From the NCBI GenBank assembly GCA_934254985.1, contig CAKQMS010000052.1, positions 1 through 10,630 of the forward strand: a stretch of DNA of 10,630 nt, read 5' to 3'. This document shows, piece by piece, positions 1 to 6,896 of the stretch. Source of the DNA: an uncultured Prevotella sp. (lineage in GTDB: Bacteria > Bacteroidota > Bacteroidia > Bacteroidales > Bacteroidaceae). Position 1 is the stretch's first letter; every line of letters starts with the position of its first letter. The notes below the pieces were generated by a model. It saw nothing but the letters and a program-made list of their open reading frames with translations. It was not told the origin of the DNA and ran no database searches. A program made the translations under genes and the position numbers.

Positions 1-182
1 CGCTGTCCAGCAAGTTCTTAACGATGAGATAGACAACATACAATAGTAACGATTGCACTTGCCAGTTGAATTCGCCCGGTGTGATAGAAGGTTAAAAACG
101 TTAAATCTCACACGTTTTCGTATCTACATAGAATCCACATTGCCGCTTTTCTACCATTTAGAGCGTATAATACTTATAATAA
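1..182. other. Left edge, no firm gene
   Basis: No gene can be supported here. On the minus strand, positions 91 down to 2 stay open for 30 codons, including a hydrophobic run (LLLYVVYLIV), but there is a stop just upstream (92-94) and no ATG. On the plus strand, frame 2 reads a short tail (AVQQVLNDEIDNIQ) to a TAG at 44-46. Either could be the end of a gene lying left of the window, and neither is strong. The AT-rich stretch from about 160 resembles the sequence just before the second repeat copy near 1775. Confidence 0.3.
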
Positions 183-232
183 AAAAGAGTGAAGATTCTA
201 AAGGTTGATGCCTTTAGAATCTTCACTCTTTT
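183..232. terminator. Bidirectional hairpin terminator, copy A
   Basis: A perfect 22-bp inverted repeat (183-204 with 211-232) has a 6-base loop, TTGATG. It has an A-run on the left and a T-run on the right, so it could end transcription in both directions. On the minus strand it lies downstream of the lipoprotein gene and probably ends its mRNA. It is near-identical to the hairpin behind trxA. Confidence 0.75.
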
Positions 233-262
233 ATTTTGTGTGTTTAGTTCTCTTATTACAAA
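189..262. repeat. Direct repeat copy A of the trxA 3' end and terminator
   Basis: This block matches 1800-1874. Positions 231-262 are identical to 1843-1874 over 32 bases. The hairpin part (189-230) matches with a few substitutions and one indel. The last bases, TTACAAA, are the reverse complement of the final TTTG and TAA of trxA in copy B. Here they are not preceded by any trxA coding sequence. The match stops at 262 on one side. Confidence 0.8.
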
Positions 263-388
263 TATTACAGAAGAGTATTGTAACTTTCGCCATCATCATA
301 AGTTTGGTGGCTACAAAGAAAAGGAAGTAAAAGAGGTACCAGGTTTTACTGCCTTACCATTACGATACCAAGTATTTCCTCGTTTTTG

Positions 389-1177
389 TTAATTTTGGTT
401 TTGCCATGTTCTTATATCCATTGGTGTTTGAAATTTATATCCATTAATCTGTATAATTGTTTTCCCTATTATAGGAATATAATTATCTATAGTTTCCCCT
501 CCTGTACTTGTTCCCGTAACTATTTCTATATCTTGTGCAGGAATCCAACTATTAGCAAAAAGATAATAATCTACACCGTTTTTTGTCTTTTTATCGATTA
601 TTATTACTACATGCCCAGGATAACCACCAAGCACAAGCAAATCACCTATCTTAGGGTAATTACTGTGAGGCAAATCTCTTGATAATGAAGCAGAACCTGC
701 ATAAGTCATTATCACCTTCAGATATTCTTCAAAGGTACTTCTGCTGTAATCTTTTGCGGTTTGTGTTTTGGCAAGAATTGCTTTATTACCATTAATTTTT
801 ACTCTATAACCTAAAGCCCATTTAGAAAATGGAACTTCCAAACCACATGTAAGTTTAAACTTTATTTTATCATATTCTTTTCTAGAATAGAAAAACTCAG
901 CTCTTAAGCGTATTGCAGCATCTGCACATTGCTGTACTGATGTTACTTTTGTATTTAAAACTCCAAGTGATTGCTCTTTTATTACATTACCTGCATAATC
1001 TCTTACCACGGTGGATTTTTTTCTTGGAAAATGCTTTATAAACAATTCCCAATCTGATAATCCTTCATCTGATATTGTGTCAAGAGATTCTGTTACGACT
1101 ATATTTGCAACAGTTTTGGTATCTGCATTACAGCTTATAATTATAAAAACCATTATAAAAATTACTAATTTTTTCAT
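389..1177 (-). CDS. DUF4846-type lipoprotein
   Basis: Predicted lipoprotein of 262 residues. A short hydrophobic signal peptide ends in a lipobox (IISC), with Cys16 as the likely lipidated residue. Recognisable DUF4846 features are CADAAIRLRAE (84-94), a GD pair at 178-179 followed by GGYPGHVVIIID (184-195), and SWIPAQDIEI (210-219). The family is common in Bacteroidota and its function is not established. The GD...GHV pattern resembles the histidine strand of papain-like NlpC/P60 or CHAP enzymes, and Cys84 starts a predicted helix; a hydrolase role is only an inference. The ATG start gives a proper signal peptide. In the same frame beyond the TAA stop, 25 more codons stay open to 311, so the C-terminus may have been shortened. 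The gene lies between the two trxA-end repeats and is richer in AT than the core genes nearby, which suggests acquisition by transfer. No convincing promoter was found. Confidence 0.8.
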   Translation of the reverse strand: MKKLVIFIMVFIIISCNADTKTVANIVVTESLDTISDEGLSDWELFIKHFPRKKSTVVRDYAGNVIKEQSLGVLNTKVTSVQQCADAAIRLRAEFFYSRKEYDKIKFKLTCGLEVPFSKWALGYRVKINGNKAILAKTQTAKDYSRSTFEEYLKVIMTYAGSASLSRDLPHSNYPKIGDLLVLGGYPGHVVIIIDKKTKNGVDYYLFANSWIPAQDIEIVTGTSTGGETIDNYIPIIGKTIIQINGYKFQTPMDIRTWQNQN

Positions 1178-1271
1178 TGCTTATTAATTTATTTGTTATA
1201 ATATAACGTGAGCATAACGAAATATAAGTGTCTAAAAATTGGTAATTAGCGAAAATTGTTGTAACTTTAAG

Positions 1272-1340
1272 ATGATAAAAATCAAAAGTTTACAAACAAT
1301 AATCGCTATGGTCACCGAGGACAAAGTTACTGAAAGTAGT
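1272..1340 (+). pseudogene. Possible transposase 5' remnant
   Basis: On the plus strand an ATG at 1272, or one at 1308, opens a frame containing MVTEDKVTE. This resembles the first residues of IS982-family transposases as I remember them (EDKVTEIF...). The similarity stops near 1335 and the frame ends at about 1373. Upstream, TTGG and TAACTTTA spaced by 19 bases loosely fit a Bacteroidota promoter. Nine residues are too few to prove the family. The IS982 label is a guess, and the segment may be chance. Confidence 0.2.
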
Positions 1341-1425
1341 GTATTACCCTTTGCAACTGGTCACGATTTGTGACTAGTTCACCGTTTTCTGTCTTTTCCG
1401 TTATGTCTGTCATATTTATATTCAT
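1327..1425 (-). CDS. 32-residue ORF, possibly a truncated gene start
   Basis: An ATG-started frame of 32 codons encodes a hydrophilic, well-mixed peptide (MNINMTDITEK...ENGELVTNRDQLQRVIHYFQ). It reads like real protein rather than noise. An A-rich leader (GGAAAA) precedes the ATG, and a promoter -7 box lies about 55 bases upstream. I do not recognise the family. The frame ends exactly where the plus-strand transposase-like sequence begins, so it is probably the 5' end of a gene cut by rearrangement, although a genuine small protein is possible. One of a pair of 15-base inverted boxes lies inside it and the other just upstream. Confidence 0.35.
   Translation of the reverse strand: MNINMTDITEKTENGELVTNRDQLQRVIHYFQ
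1359..1373 (+). repeat. 15-base box, copy 1 of inverted pair
   Basis: GGTCACGATTTGTGA matches the reverse complement of 1436-1450 at 14 of 15 positions. The box is itself nearly palindromic (GTCAC-N5-GTGAC). It could be a binding site for a dimeric regulator or one arm of an RNA stem. Confidence 0.45.
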
Positions 1426-1435
1426 TTTTCCAAAA

Positions 1436-1450
1436 TCACAAATTGTGACC
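1436..1450 (-). repeat. 15-base box, copy 2 of inverted pair
   Basis: On the minus strand this reads GGTCACAATTTGTGA. It lies between the -7 box at 1479-1487 and the ATG at 1425, which is where an operator or a leader-RNA stem would sit. It pairs with copy 1 across a 62-base spacer that includes the start codon. Confidence 0.45.
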
Positions 1451-1478
1451 TTAAACGTGTTGTTACTTATTATTGTAT

Positions 1479-1487
1479 GCAAAGGTA
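1479..1487 (-). promoter_or_regulatory. Promoter -7 box before the 32-codon ORF
   Basis: The minus strand reads TACCTTTGC, a full match to the Bacteroidota -7 consensus TAnnTTTG. No clear TTTG is found at the expected -33 distance. It would start a transcript about 45-50 bases ahead of the ATG at 1425. Confidence 0.4.
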
Positions 1488-1554
1488 GTGCTTTTAGCCT
1501 TTAAGCCACTATTGTACAACCCCTGTCTTTGAAAATAACGTAAAATCAATAGTA

Positions 1555-1707
1555 TTATTGCGATAATTGTACTTTTAGTAATCGCTTCACTCGTTGTACG
1601 GTACTTACCCCTTTACCACTCAACTTCGCCACATCCCTAATGGAATACCCCTTGCGGAGCAGACTTATCTCGATACAACAGTAACGGTCTACAACTAACC
1701 ACTCCAA
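1555..1707 (-). pseudogene. Helix-turn-helix protein C-terminal remnant
   Basis: Fifty codons are open on the minus strand, bounded upstream by TGA and ending in TAA at 1555-1557. There is no ATG. The peptide runs ...DRYCCIEISLLRKG then YSIRDVAKLSGKGVSTVQR and ends KRLLKVQLSQ. The second block has the shape of a resolvase/Hin-type helix-turn-helix: a first helix, the SIRDVAK turn region, and a recognition helix STVQRVKR. It looks like the tail of a DNA-binding protein, perhaps a recombinase or a small regulator, whose front part is missing. Its upstream third overlaps in antisense the surface-protein tail at 1671-1769, so a recombination junction probably lies near 1665-1680. The family assignment is from motif reading only. 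Confidence 0.45.
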
Positions 1708-1769
1708 TCAAGGGCATCAACGTCATAAAGTATAGCGATGGCTCAATAAGAAAAGTAATTGTGAAATAA
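1671..1769 (+). pseudogene. Surface-protein C-terminal tail remnant
   Basis: A plus-strand frame without an ATG (open from 1641) ends at TAA 1767-1769 with RYNSNGLQL, then TTPIKGINV, then IKYSDGSIRKVIVK. This is the usual end of many large Prevotella/Bacteroides secreted or surface proteins: YxxNG, then P.KGIN(I/V)....DG...K(V/M).VK. Only the last 32 codons remain, and the rest of the gene is absent. The tail points towards the trxA terminator, so a convergent surface-protein gene probably once shared that bidirectional hairpin. Confidence 0.5.
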
Positions 1770-1791
1770 AGAGCAAATAATTATAAGAAAC

Positions 1792-1840
1792 AAAAAAAAG
1801 TGAAGATTCTAAAGGCTTGATGCCTATTGAATCTTCACTC
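1792..1840 (-). terminator. trxA terminator, copy B
   Basis: An 18-bp stem (1799-1816 with 1822-1839) has two mismatches and a 5-base loop. On the minus strand a run of eight T follows it. It lies about 30 bases beyond the trxA stop codon. The plus strand also has an A-rich left flank, so it could serve a convergent gene. Confidence 0.75.
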
Positions 1841-1874
1841 TATTATTTTGTGTGTTTAGTTCTCTTATTACAAA
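1800..1874. repeat. Direct repeat copy B at the trxA 3' end
   Basis: This is the partner of 189-262. It includes the trxA stop codon (1868-1870) and the preceding TTTG. The last 32 bases are identical in both copies. Compared with copy A it carries one extra base (C at 1816) and two stem mismatches. The segment between the copies is about 1.5 kb. Confidence 0.8.
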
Positions 1875-2182
1875 AGAGCCTTGAACTTATCTTCGATCTT
1901 TGACTTAGAGGCAGCACCAACGAACTTGTCTACCAACTGTCCACCCTTGAAGAAAAGGATTGTAGGGATGTTGCGAACACCAAACTCCATAGCGATATCG
2001 TCGTTTTCTTCAACGTCGCATTTGCCTACTACCAATTTGCCTGCATACTCCTCAGCCAACTCGCTGATGATAGGTGCAATCTGGCGGCAAGGTCCACACC
2101 ATGTAGCCCAAAGGTCTACTACCAATGGCAATTCGCCATTCTTATAGCTCTCGAAATTTTCGGTTGTAATTGTTACTTCCAT
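1868..2182 (-). CDS. trxA: Thioredoxin
   Basis: Thioredoxin of 104 residues, the usual length for TrxA. It is a cytoplasmic dithiol protein that reduces disulfides in partners such as ribonucleotide reductase and peroxidases, and is itself reduced by thioredoxin reductase. The active site WCGPC is intact (Cys29 and Cys32), the buried Asp is at 23 in VVDLWATW, and the cis-proline Pro73 is in NIPTILFF. There is no signal peptide, so it is not a periplasmic member of the superfamily. It lies downstream of dnaE on the same strand with a 159-base gap and its own promoter element, and is followed by a strong hairpin. Its last codons and stop form part of the direct repeat also found at 189-262. Confidence 0.97.
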   Translation of the reverse strand: MEVTITTENFESYKNGELPLVVDLWATWCGPCRQIAPIISELAEEYAGKLVVGKCDVEENDDIAMEFGVRNIPTILFFKGGQLVDKFVGAASKSKIEDKFKALL

Positions 2183-2227
2183 GTTTATTTTTATTGTTTA
2201 TGTTCTGTTTCTAGAGTAAATCAGCTG

Positions 2228-2235
2228 CAAAATTA
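2228..2235 (-). promoter_or_regulatory. trxA promoter -7 box
   Basis: The minus strand reads TAATTTTG, matching TAnnTTTG. It lies about 45 bases before the trxA ATG, giving a leader of roughly 35-40 bases. No TTTG is present at the -33 spacing, so only half of the promoter is supported. Confidence 0.5.
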
Positions 2236-2310
2236 GGCAAAATATTCCATATAGCGCCCTATTTACACATTTTTATTATATTTACCCACAATTCACTATA
2301 GATAGCATTC

Positions 2311-2338
2311 CATTCTTCACTCTTCATTCTTCACTCTT
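2311..2338. repeat. Tandem 14-base repeat after dnaE
   Basis: Two exact copies of CATTCTTCACTCTT stand side by side, followed by a partial third (CACTT), ending directly against the dnaE stop codon. The core TTCACTCTT also occurs in terminator hairpin copy A. The role is unknown. It may be replication slippage or part of a dispersed intergenic repeat. Confidence 0.7.
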
Positions 2339-2341
2339 CAC

Positions 2342-5300
2342 TTAATTCACTTTGTAGCTCAAATCCTCGTGGTTGTCTACATATTCTATGAACAGCTTAG
2401 AGAGTTCGATGCCGGCATTAGGCATGCGGAGAGTGATTGTAGAGTTGTGCTCGTTGTCGGTAATCTGGAAATAGAGTTGCACATTGCCCGGATGATCTTC
2501 TACGAGAGTAGAGATGTCGGTGGCTATTTCTTCGTCTATCTTGTCGGAGTCGGCGATGATGGTGAACTTCTCTATCTGCTTTTCCTTTACCGTTTGCATA
2601 AACTCTATGCTCTTTATCTGCAGGCTGATGAAGTTGCTCGTAGGGAACTTCTTGAAACATTTGCAGATCATGTATATCGAAGAGCCTGTGATGAATTTTC
2701 CGTTCCATTTGCCCCACTCTTCTCCAAAGATAGCTATCTTGCCTGGACCTTCGTAGTCTTCGATAGTAACGAAGCCGAAAGGTTCGCCTCGCTTGGTAAA
2801 CGATGGACGCACTTCGGTGATGATACCTCCAACTACGATTTCTTCTCTATCCATAAGGCTGTCGAGATTTTCGAGCTCACAACAATGAGTGTTGCACATC
2901 GACTTCAATACCACAGCATAGTCGTCGAGCGGATGTGCCGAGAGATAGATACCTACAAGGTCTTTCTCCTTGCCCAATCGTTCGATGGTGCTCCATTCTT
3001 CGCCCTTAGGCACAGGAGGATATGTTACTTCCACTTCCTCTTCGCCAAATAGCGAGTTTACGGCTTGCGCCTTAGATAGCTGATAGTTCTGACCAAAACG
3101 CACAAGAGTGTCGAGGAACATGTCGCCCTTAGAATTCTTGCCGAAATAGTCTTCGCGACGAATATTGAAACAGTCGAGACCACCGCTGAGAGCAAGACTC
3201 TCTATAGCCTTGCGGTTTACATCCTTAAGGCTGACACGCATCACGAAGTCGAAGACATCCTTATAAGGACCATTCTTCTGGCGCTCGTTAACAATGGCAT
3301 CGGCAGCAGCACCACCCATACCCTTGATAGCAGAAAGTCCGAAGCGAATCTCACCCTTCTTGTTAACACCAAAGCCCACGAAACTCTCGTTGACATCAGG
3401 ACCAAGTGTTTCGATATTCATAGCCTTACACTCTTCCATGAGCTTGGTAATCTCGGTAATCTGTGCAAAGCGGCGGGTCATAAGCGCAGCCATATATTCG
3501 GCAGGATAGTGAGCCTTCATATATGCTGTTTGGTAGGCTACCCAAGAATAGCATGTGGCATGCGACTTGTTGAAGGCATACGAAGCAAACTTCTCCCAGT
3601 CAGCCCATATCTTTTCCAGCACCTTAGGGTCGTGACCATTCTTCTTTCCACCCTCGATAAACTTAGGTTTCATGGCATCTACGATATCCTTTTTCTTCTT
3701 ACCCATGGCCTTACGCAAGGCATCACTCTCACCACGAGTGAAGTCGGCAAGCTGACGGCTAAGAAGCATCACCTGCTCCTGATATACCGTGATACCATAG
3801 GTATCTTTCAGATATTTCTCCATACAAGGAATATCGTAGGTAACGAGCGATGGGTCGTGCTTACGACGAATAAACTCTGGAATATAGTCCATAGGTCCTG
3901 GACGATACAGAGCATTCATGGCAATAAGGTCTTCGAATACCGTAGGGTGCAGATTGCGGAGGTGCTTCTGCATACCAGGCGACTCAAACTGGAATGTACC
4001 AATGGTGCGTCCCTGCTGATAGAGCTGATATGTAAGCTCATCATCGATAGGCAGAGTGTCGAGGTCTATGTCATGACCTGTGGTCTGCTTCACAACCTTA
4101 CAAGCCTCCTTAAGCTCGGAGAGAGTCTTCAGTCCGAGGAAGTCCATCTTGATAAGACCAGTAGACTCGATAACATGACCATCATACTGTGTGACAGGAA
4201 CCTTCAAGCCTTTGAAATCAGGGTCGTCGGCTGTAGACACAGGAACCCAGTCGCTGATGGCATTACGACAGATGATGAAGCCACAGGCGTGGATACCAGT
4301 ACCACGCACAGTACCCTCAAGCATCTTTGCATATTTTATGGTGTTGCGCTCACGTGGATCGGCAGACGATTCAGCTTCACGAAGCTCAGGTGTACACTTG
4401 ATAGCATTCGTTAAGTTCATCTTCAAGCCATCAGGCAAACGCTCAGGGATAGCCTTACACAACGCATTCGAGATGTCGAGAGGCAGTTTCTCTACACGCG
4501 CCACATCCTTGATAGAGTTCTTGGTAGCCATACTGGCGTAGGTGATGATATGCGCACAGTTTTCATGACCATATTTATCCATTACCCATTGCAGCACCCT
4601 ACCACGACCATCATCGTCGAAGTCGGTATCGATATCAGGGAGGTTCACACGGTCAGGGTTCAAGAAACGTTCAAACAGCAAGTCGTATTTCAGAGGGTCT
4701 ATCTTGGTGATACCCAAGCAATAAGCCACAACAGAACCTGCAGCCGAACCACGACCAGGACCAACCATCACGCCAAGTTCGGTGCGGGCAGCATTGATAA
4801 AGTCAGACACGATAAGGAAGTAGCCAGGGAAACCCATCGTCTTCATTACGTGAAGTTCGAAGTTGATATGCTCTTTCACCTCGTCTGAAAGATTCTCGCC
4901 ATAGCGACTTGGGTCGCGAGCGCCATCATAGGCAAGCTTAGCAAGATAGTCGGCTTCAAATTTTATACGATATATCTTGTCGTAGCCACCAAGACGGTCG
5001 ATAACCTTCTGACCTTCTTCTGGCGACAACTGGTTGTTGCCATTCTCGTCGGTAGTAAACTCACGATACAGGTCGTCGGTAGAGAACTTCTGTCGCCATT
5101 CTTCCTCAGTACCAAAACTTTCAGGTATAGGGAAGAAAGGCATGATAGGACCATGTTCGATGCTATACATCTCTACCTTATCAAGGATTTCGAGAGTGTT
5201 TGAAAGAGCTTCTGGAATATCGCTAAAGATATCGTTCATCTCTTGTCGAGTCTTAAACCACTCCTGCTTAGTATATCGCATACGGTCAGGGTCGTTAAGA

Positions 5301-6052
5301 TCCTTACCTGTAGACAAGCAGAGCAAATGGTCGTGAGCCTCAGCAGTTTCCTTATCCTCGAAGTGGCAGTCGTTGGTACACACAAGTTTGATACCAAACT
5401 CTCGTGCCATTTCTATCAGCGCCTTGTTGGCTTGCTGCTGCAAAGGGAATGTCTCGCGATTAGCAATAAGCGTAGGGTCGGTAACCTCATGGCGCTGAAG
5501 CTCAAGATAATAGTCATCACCAAAGATATTGTGATACCATTTACAAGCCTCGCGTGCACCTTCGATATCTCCCTTCAACACCTTAGCTGGCACCTCGCCT
5601 GCTATACAAGCCGAGCATACGATGAGACCCTCGTGGTATTTCTCAAGATCCTCACGGTCGGTACGTGGACGATAATAGTAGCCATCCACCCATGCTCTTG
5701 ATACAAGTTTGATAAGATTCTTGTAACCTTCATAGTTTTTGGCAAGCACAATTAGGTGATGGCCCGACTTGTCGCCATTCTCGGCAACCTTGTCGAACTT
5801 GCTATGGCGAGCCACATACATCTCACATCCGATGATAGGTTTGAAAGGCTCAAGTCCCTCCTTTTTTCTACCTTTATTTATCTTGGCACAATAGTCGGTA
5901 AACTCCTTGATACCAAACATCACACCGTGGTCGGTGATGGCCATTCCCTTCATGCCGTCAGCCACCGCCTTGTCTACAATGCGGGGAATCTTTGACTGTC
6001 CGTCAAGGATAGAATAATGAGTGTGGACGTGTAAATGTATGAAATCTTCCAT
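2342..6052 (-). CDS. dnaE: DNA polymerase III subunit alpha
   Basis: Replicative DNA polymerase catalytic subunit, 1236 residues, of the DnaE class. The PHP domain occupies about residues 5-280 and keeps likely metal ligands: His8 and His10 (HLHVH), Asp41-His42 (TDHG), Glu77, His98/His99, Asp228 and His230. The polymerase core includes GPGRGSAAGS (431-440), the catalytic aspartates of PDIDTDF (Asp473, Asp475) and Asp637 in KMDFLGLKTL. Then come YRPGPMDYIP (716-725), a helix-hairpin-helix (RFGLSAIKGMGGAA, 903-916) and an OB-fold near 1070-1130. The start was placed at the ATG at 6052 because the family begins close to F(I/V)HLHVHT. A longer frame back to 6235 runs through the promoter and over psd. 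The gene is divergent from psd. Confidence 0.98.
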   Translation of the reverse strand: MEDFIHLHVHTHYSILDGQSKIPRIVDKAVADGMKGMAITDHGVMFGIKEFTDYCAKINKGRKKEGLEPFKPIIGCEMYVARHSKFDKVAENGDKSGHHLIVLAKNYEGYKNLIKLVSRAWVDGYYYRPRTDREDLEKYHEGLIVCSACIAGEVPAKVLKGDIEGAREACKWYHNIFGDDYYLELQRHEVTDPTLIANRETFPLQQQANKALIEMAREFGIKLVCTNDCHFEDKETAEAHDHLLCLSTGKDLNDPDRMRYTKQEWFKTRQEMNDIFSDIPEALSNTLEILDKVEMYSIEHGPIMPFFPIPESFGTEEEWRQKFSTDDLYREFTTDENGNNQLSPEEGQKVIDRLGGYDKIYRIKFEADYLAKLAYDGARDPSRYGENLSDEVKEHINFELHVMKTMGFPGYFLIVSDFINAARTELGVMVGPGRGSAAGSVVAYCLGITKIDPLKYDLLFERFLNPDRVNLPDIDTDFDDDGRGRVLQWVMDKYGHENCAHIITYASMATKNSIKDVARVEKLPLDISNALCKAIPERLPDGLKMNLTNAIKCTPELREAESSADPRERNTIKYAKMLEGTVRGTGIHACGFIICRNAISDWVPVSTADDPDFKGLKVPVTQYDGHVIESTGLIKMDFLGLKTLSELKEACKVVKQTTGHDIDLDTLPIDDELTYQLYQQGRTIGTFQFESPGMQKHLRNLHPTVFEDLIAMNALYRPGPMDYIPEFIRRKHDPSLVTYDIPCMEKYLKDTYGITVYQEQVMLLSRQLADFTRGESDALRKAMGKKKKDIVDAMKPKFIEGGKKNGHDPKVLEKIWADWEKFASYAFNKSHATCYSWVAYQTAYMKAHYPAEYMAALMTRRFAQITEITKLMEECKAMNIETLGPDVNESFVGFGVNKKGEIRFGLSAIKGMGGAAADAIVNERQKNGPYKDVFDFVMRVSLKDVNRKAIESLALSGGLDCFNIRREDYFGKNSKGDMFLDTLVRFGQNYQLSKAQAVNSLFGEEEVEVTYPPVPKGEEWSTIERLGKEKDLVGIYLSAHPLDDYAVVLKSMCNTHCCELENLDSLMDREEIVVGGIITEVRPSFTKRGEPFGFVTIEDYEGPGKIAIFGEEWGKWNGKFITGSSIYMICKCFKKFPTSNFISLQIKSIEFMQTVKEKQIEKFTIIADSDKIDEEIATDISTLVEDHPGNVQLYFQITDNEHNSTITLRMPNAGIELSKLFIEYVDNHEDLSYKVN

Positions 6053-6073
6053 GTAGTTATGCGTTTTGAGCCG

Positions 6074-6105
6074 TAAAAGTACTACAAAAAAGGCGCATAG
6101 CCAAA
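6074..6105 (-). promoter_or_regulatory. Probable dnaE promoter
   Basis: On the minus strand TTTG (6102-6105) is followed after 20 bases by TACTTTTA (6074-6081). This is one base off the -7 consensus TAnnTTTG. It lies about 20 bases before the dnaE ATG, which would give a very short leader. Confidence 0.45.
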
Positions 6106-6122
6106 AGAATGGGATAGAAAAT

Positions 6123-6153
6123 TTTGTCAATAGATAAAAAACAATTAACTTTG
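6123..6153 (+). promoter_or_regulatory. psd promoter
   Basis: TTTG (6123-6126) and TAACTTTG (6146-6153) are separated by exactly 19 bases, a perfect match to the Bacteroidota housekeeping promoter. Transcription should start near 6160, about 33 bases before the psd ATG. The leader carries two copies of AATATATAC (6170-6178 and 6185-6193), the second running into the start codon. Confidence 0.8.
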
Positions 6154-6193
6154 CAAAAAATCTACTCTTAATATATACACTTACAATATATAC

Positions 6194-6886
6194 ATGGGCA
6201 ACAGAATCAAGAAAATAAAGAAGATAAGAATACATCGTGAAGGAACAGATACTTTGTTGTATGGTTTGATGGGAATTATAGCAGTAGCTATTGTCCTATG
6301 GCAATCATTTGACAACAAAATTCCATTCTGGATCTTCGTAGCTGTATTTGGAACAGTATATGCAATAGTCCTCAATTTCTATAGGTGTCCGATTAGATAT
6401 TATGGAAACGAAGATACAGAGAAGATTGTTGTAGCTCCTGCCGATGGCAAGATTGTTGTTATCGAGGAAGTGGAGGAAAACACATATTTCCACGATCGTC
6501 GTCTCATGATTTCTATCTTTATGAGCCTCTTTAATGTTCATGCTAACTGGTTTCCAGTAGACGGAAAGGTGAAGTTCGTGAAGCATTTCGACGGCAACTA
6601 CCATAAAGCTTGGTTGCCTAAGGCAAGCGAGGAAAACGAGCATGCTGATATCATGATTACCACTCCTGATGGTGTAGATGTGTTGTGTCGCCAGATTGCT
6701 GGTGCTGTGGCACGTCGTATCGTGACATACGCTAAAGATGGCGAGGATTGCTACATCGACGAGCACCTTGGTTTTATCAAGCTTGGCTCTCGAGTAGACG
6801 TATTCCTACCTATTGGCACCGAGGTTTGCGTAAAAATGGGACAAGCAACAACAGGCGACCTTACGGTGATAGCAAAACTGAAATAA
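6194..6886 (+). CDS. psd: Phosphatidylserine decarboxylase
   Basis: Psd converts phosphatidylserine to phosphatidylethanolamine at the inner membrane. The protein has 230 residues, the short form also seen in archaea and many Bacteroidota, against about 320 in E. coli. Two membrane segments lie near 22-36 and 45-62. Conserved points are APADGK (Asp84), [11 protein letters not shown] (His116) and the self-cleavage site FIKLGSR, where cutting between Gly198 and Ser199 creates the pyruvoyl group on the small C-terminal subunit. The start is fixed by the promoter just upstream. A hairpin with a T-run follows, and then pssA, which makes its substrate. Confidence 0.95.
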   Translation: MGNRIKKIKKIRIHREGTDTLLYGLMGIIAVAIVLWQSFDNKIPFWIFVAVFGTVYAIVLNFYRCPIRYYGNEDTEKIVVAPADGKIVVIEEVEENTYFHDRRLMISIFMSLFNVHANWFPVDGKVKFVKHFDGNYHKAWLPKASEENEHADIMITTPDGVDVLCRQIAGAVARRIVTYAKDGEDCYIDEHLGFIKLGSRVDVFLPIGTEVCVKMGQATTGDLTVIAKLK

Positions 6887-6896
6887 AACAAAATAT

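Noticed and set aside
189..392. 67-codon plus-strand frame from a GTG
   Set aside because: Its first 14 codons are the hairpin and the repeat, and the rest is the antisense of the lipoprotein 3' flank. It shows no family features.
1178..1867. Complete insertion sequence
   Set aside because: No full transposase frame, terminal inverted repeats or short target duplications could be found. Only fragments are present.
2369..3052. Long plus-strand frame opposite dnaE
   Set aside because: It is antisense to well-conserved dnaE coding sequence, has no motif of its own and is typical of a shadow frame.
3509..4414. 301-codon plus-strand frame opposite dnaE
   Set aside because: It is antisense to the conserved polymerase core. 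Its length comes from the codon use of dnaE, and it has no promoter or recognisable domain.
6053..6235. Longer dnaE start adding 61 residues
   Set aside because: The extra residues are hydrophobic, run through the dnaE and psd promoters and overlap psd. The family starts at the HLHVH region.
6305..6766. 153-codon minus-strand frame opposite psd
   Set aside because: It is antisense to psd, whose catalytic motifs are all intact, so psd is the real gene.
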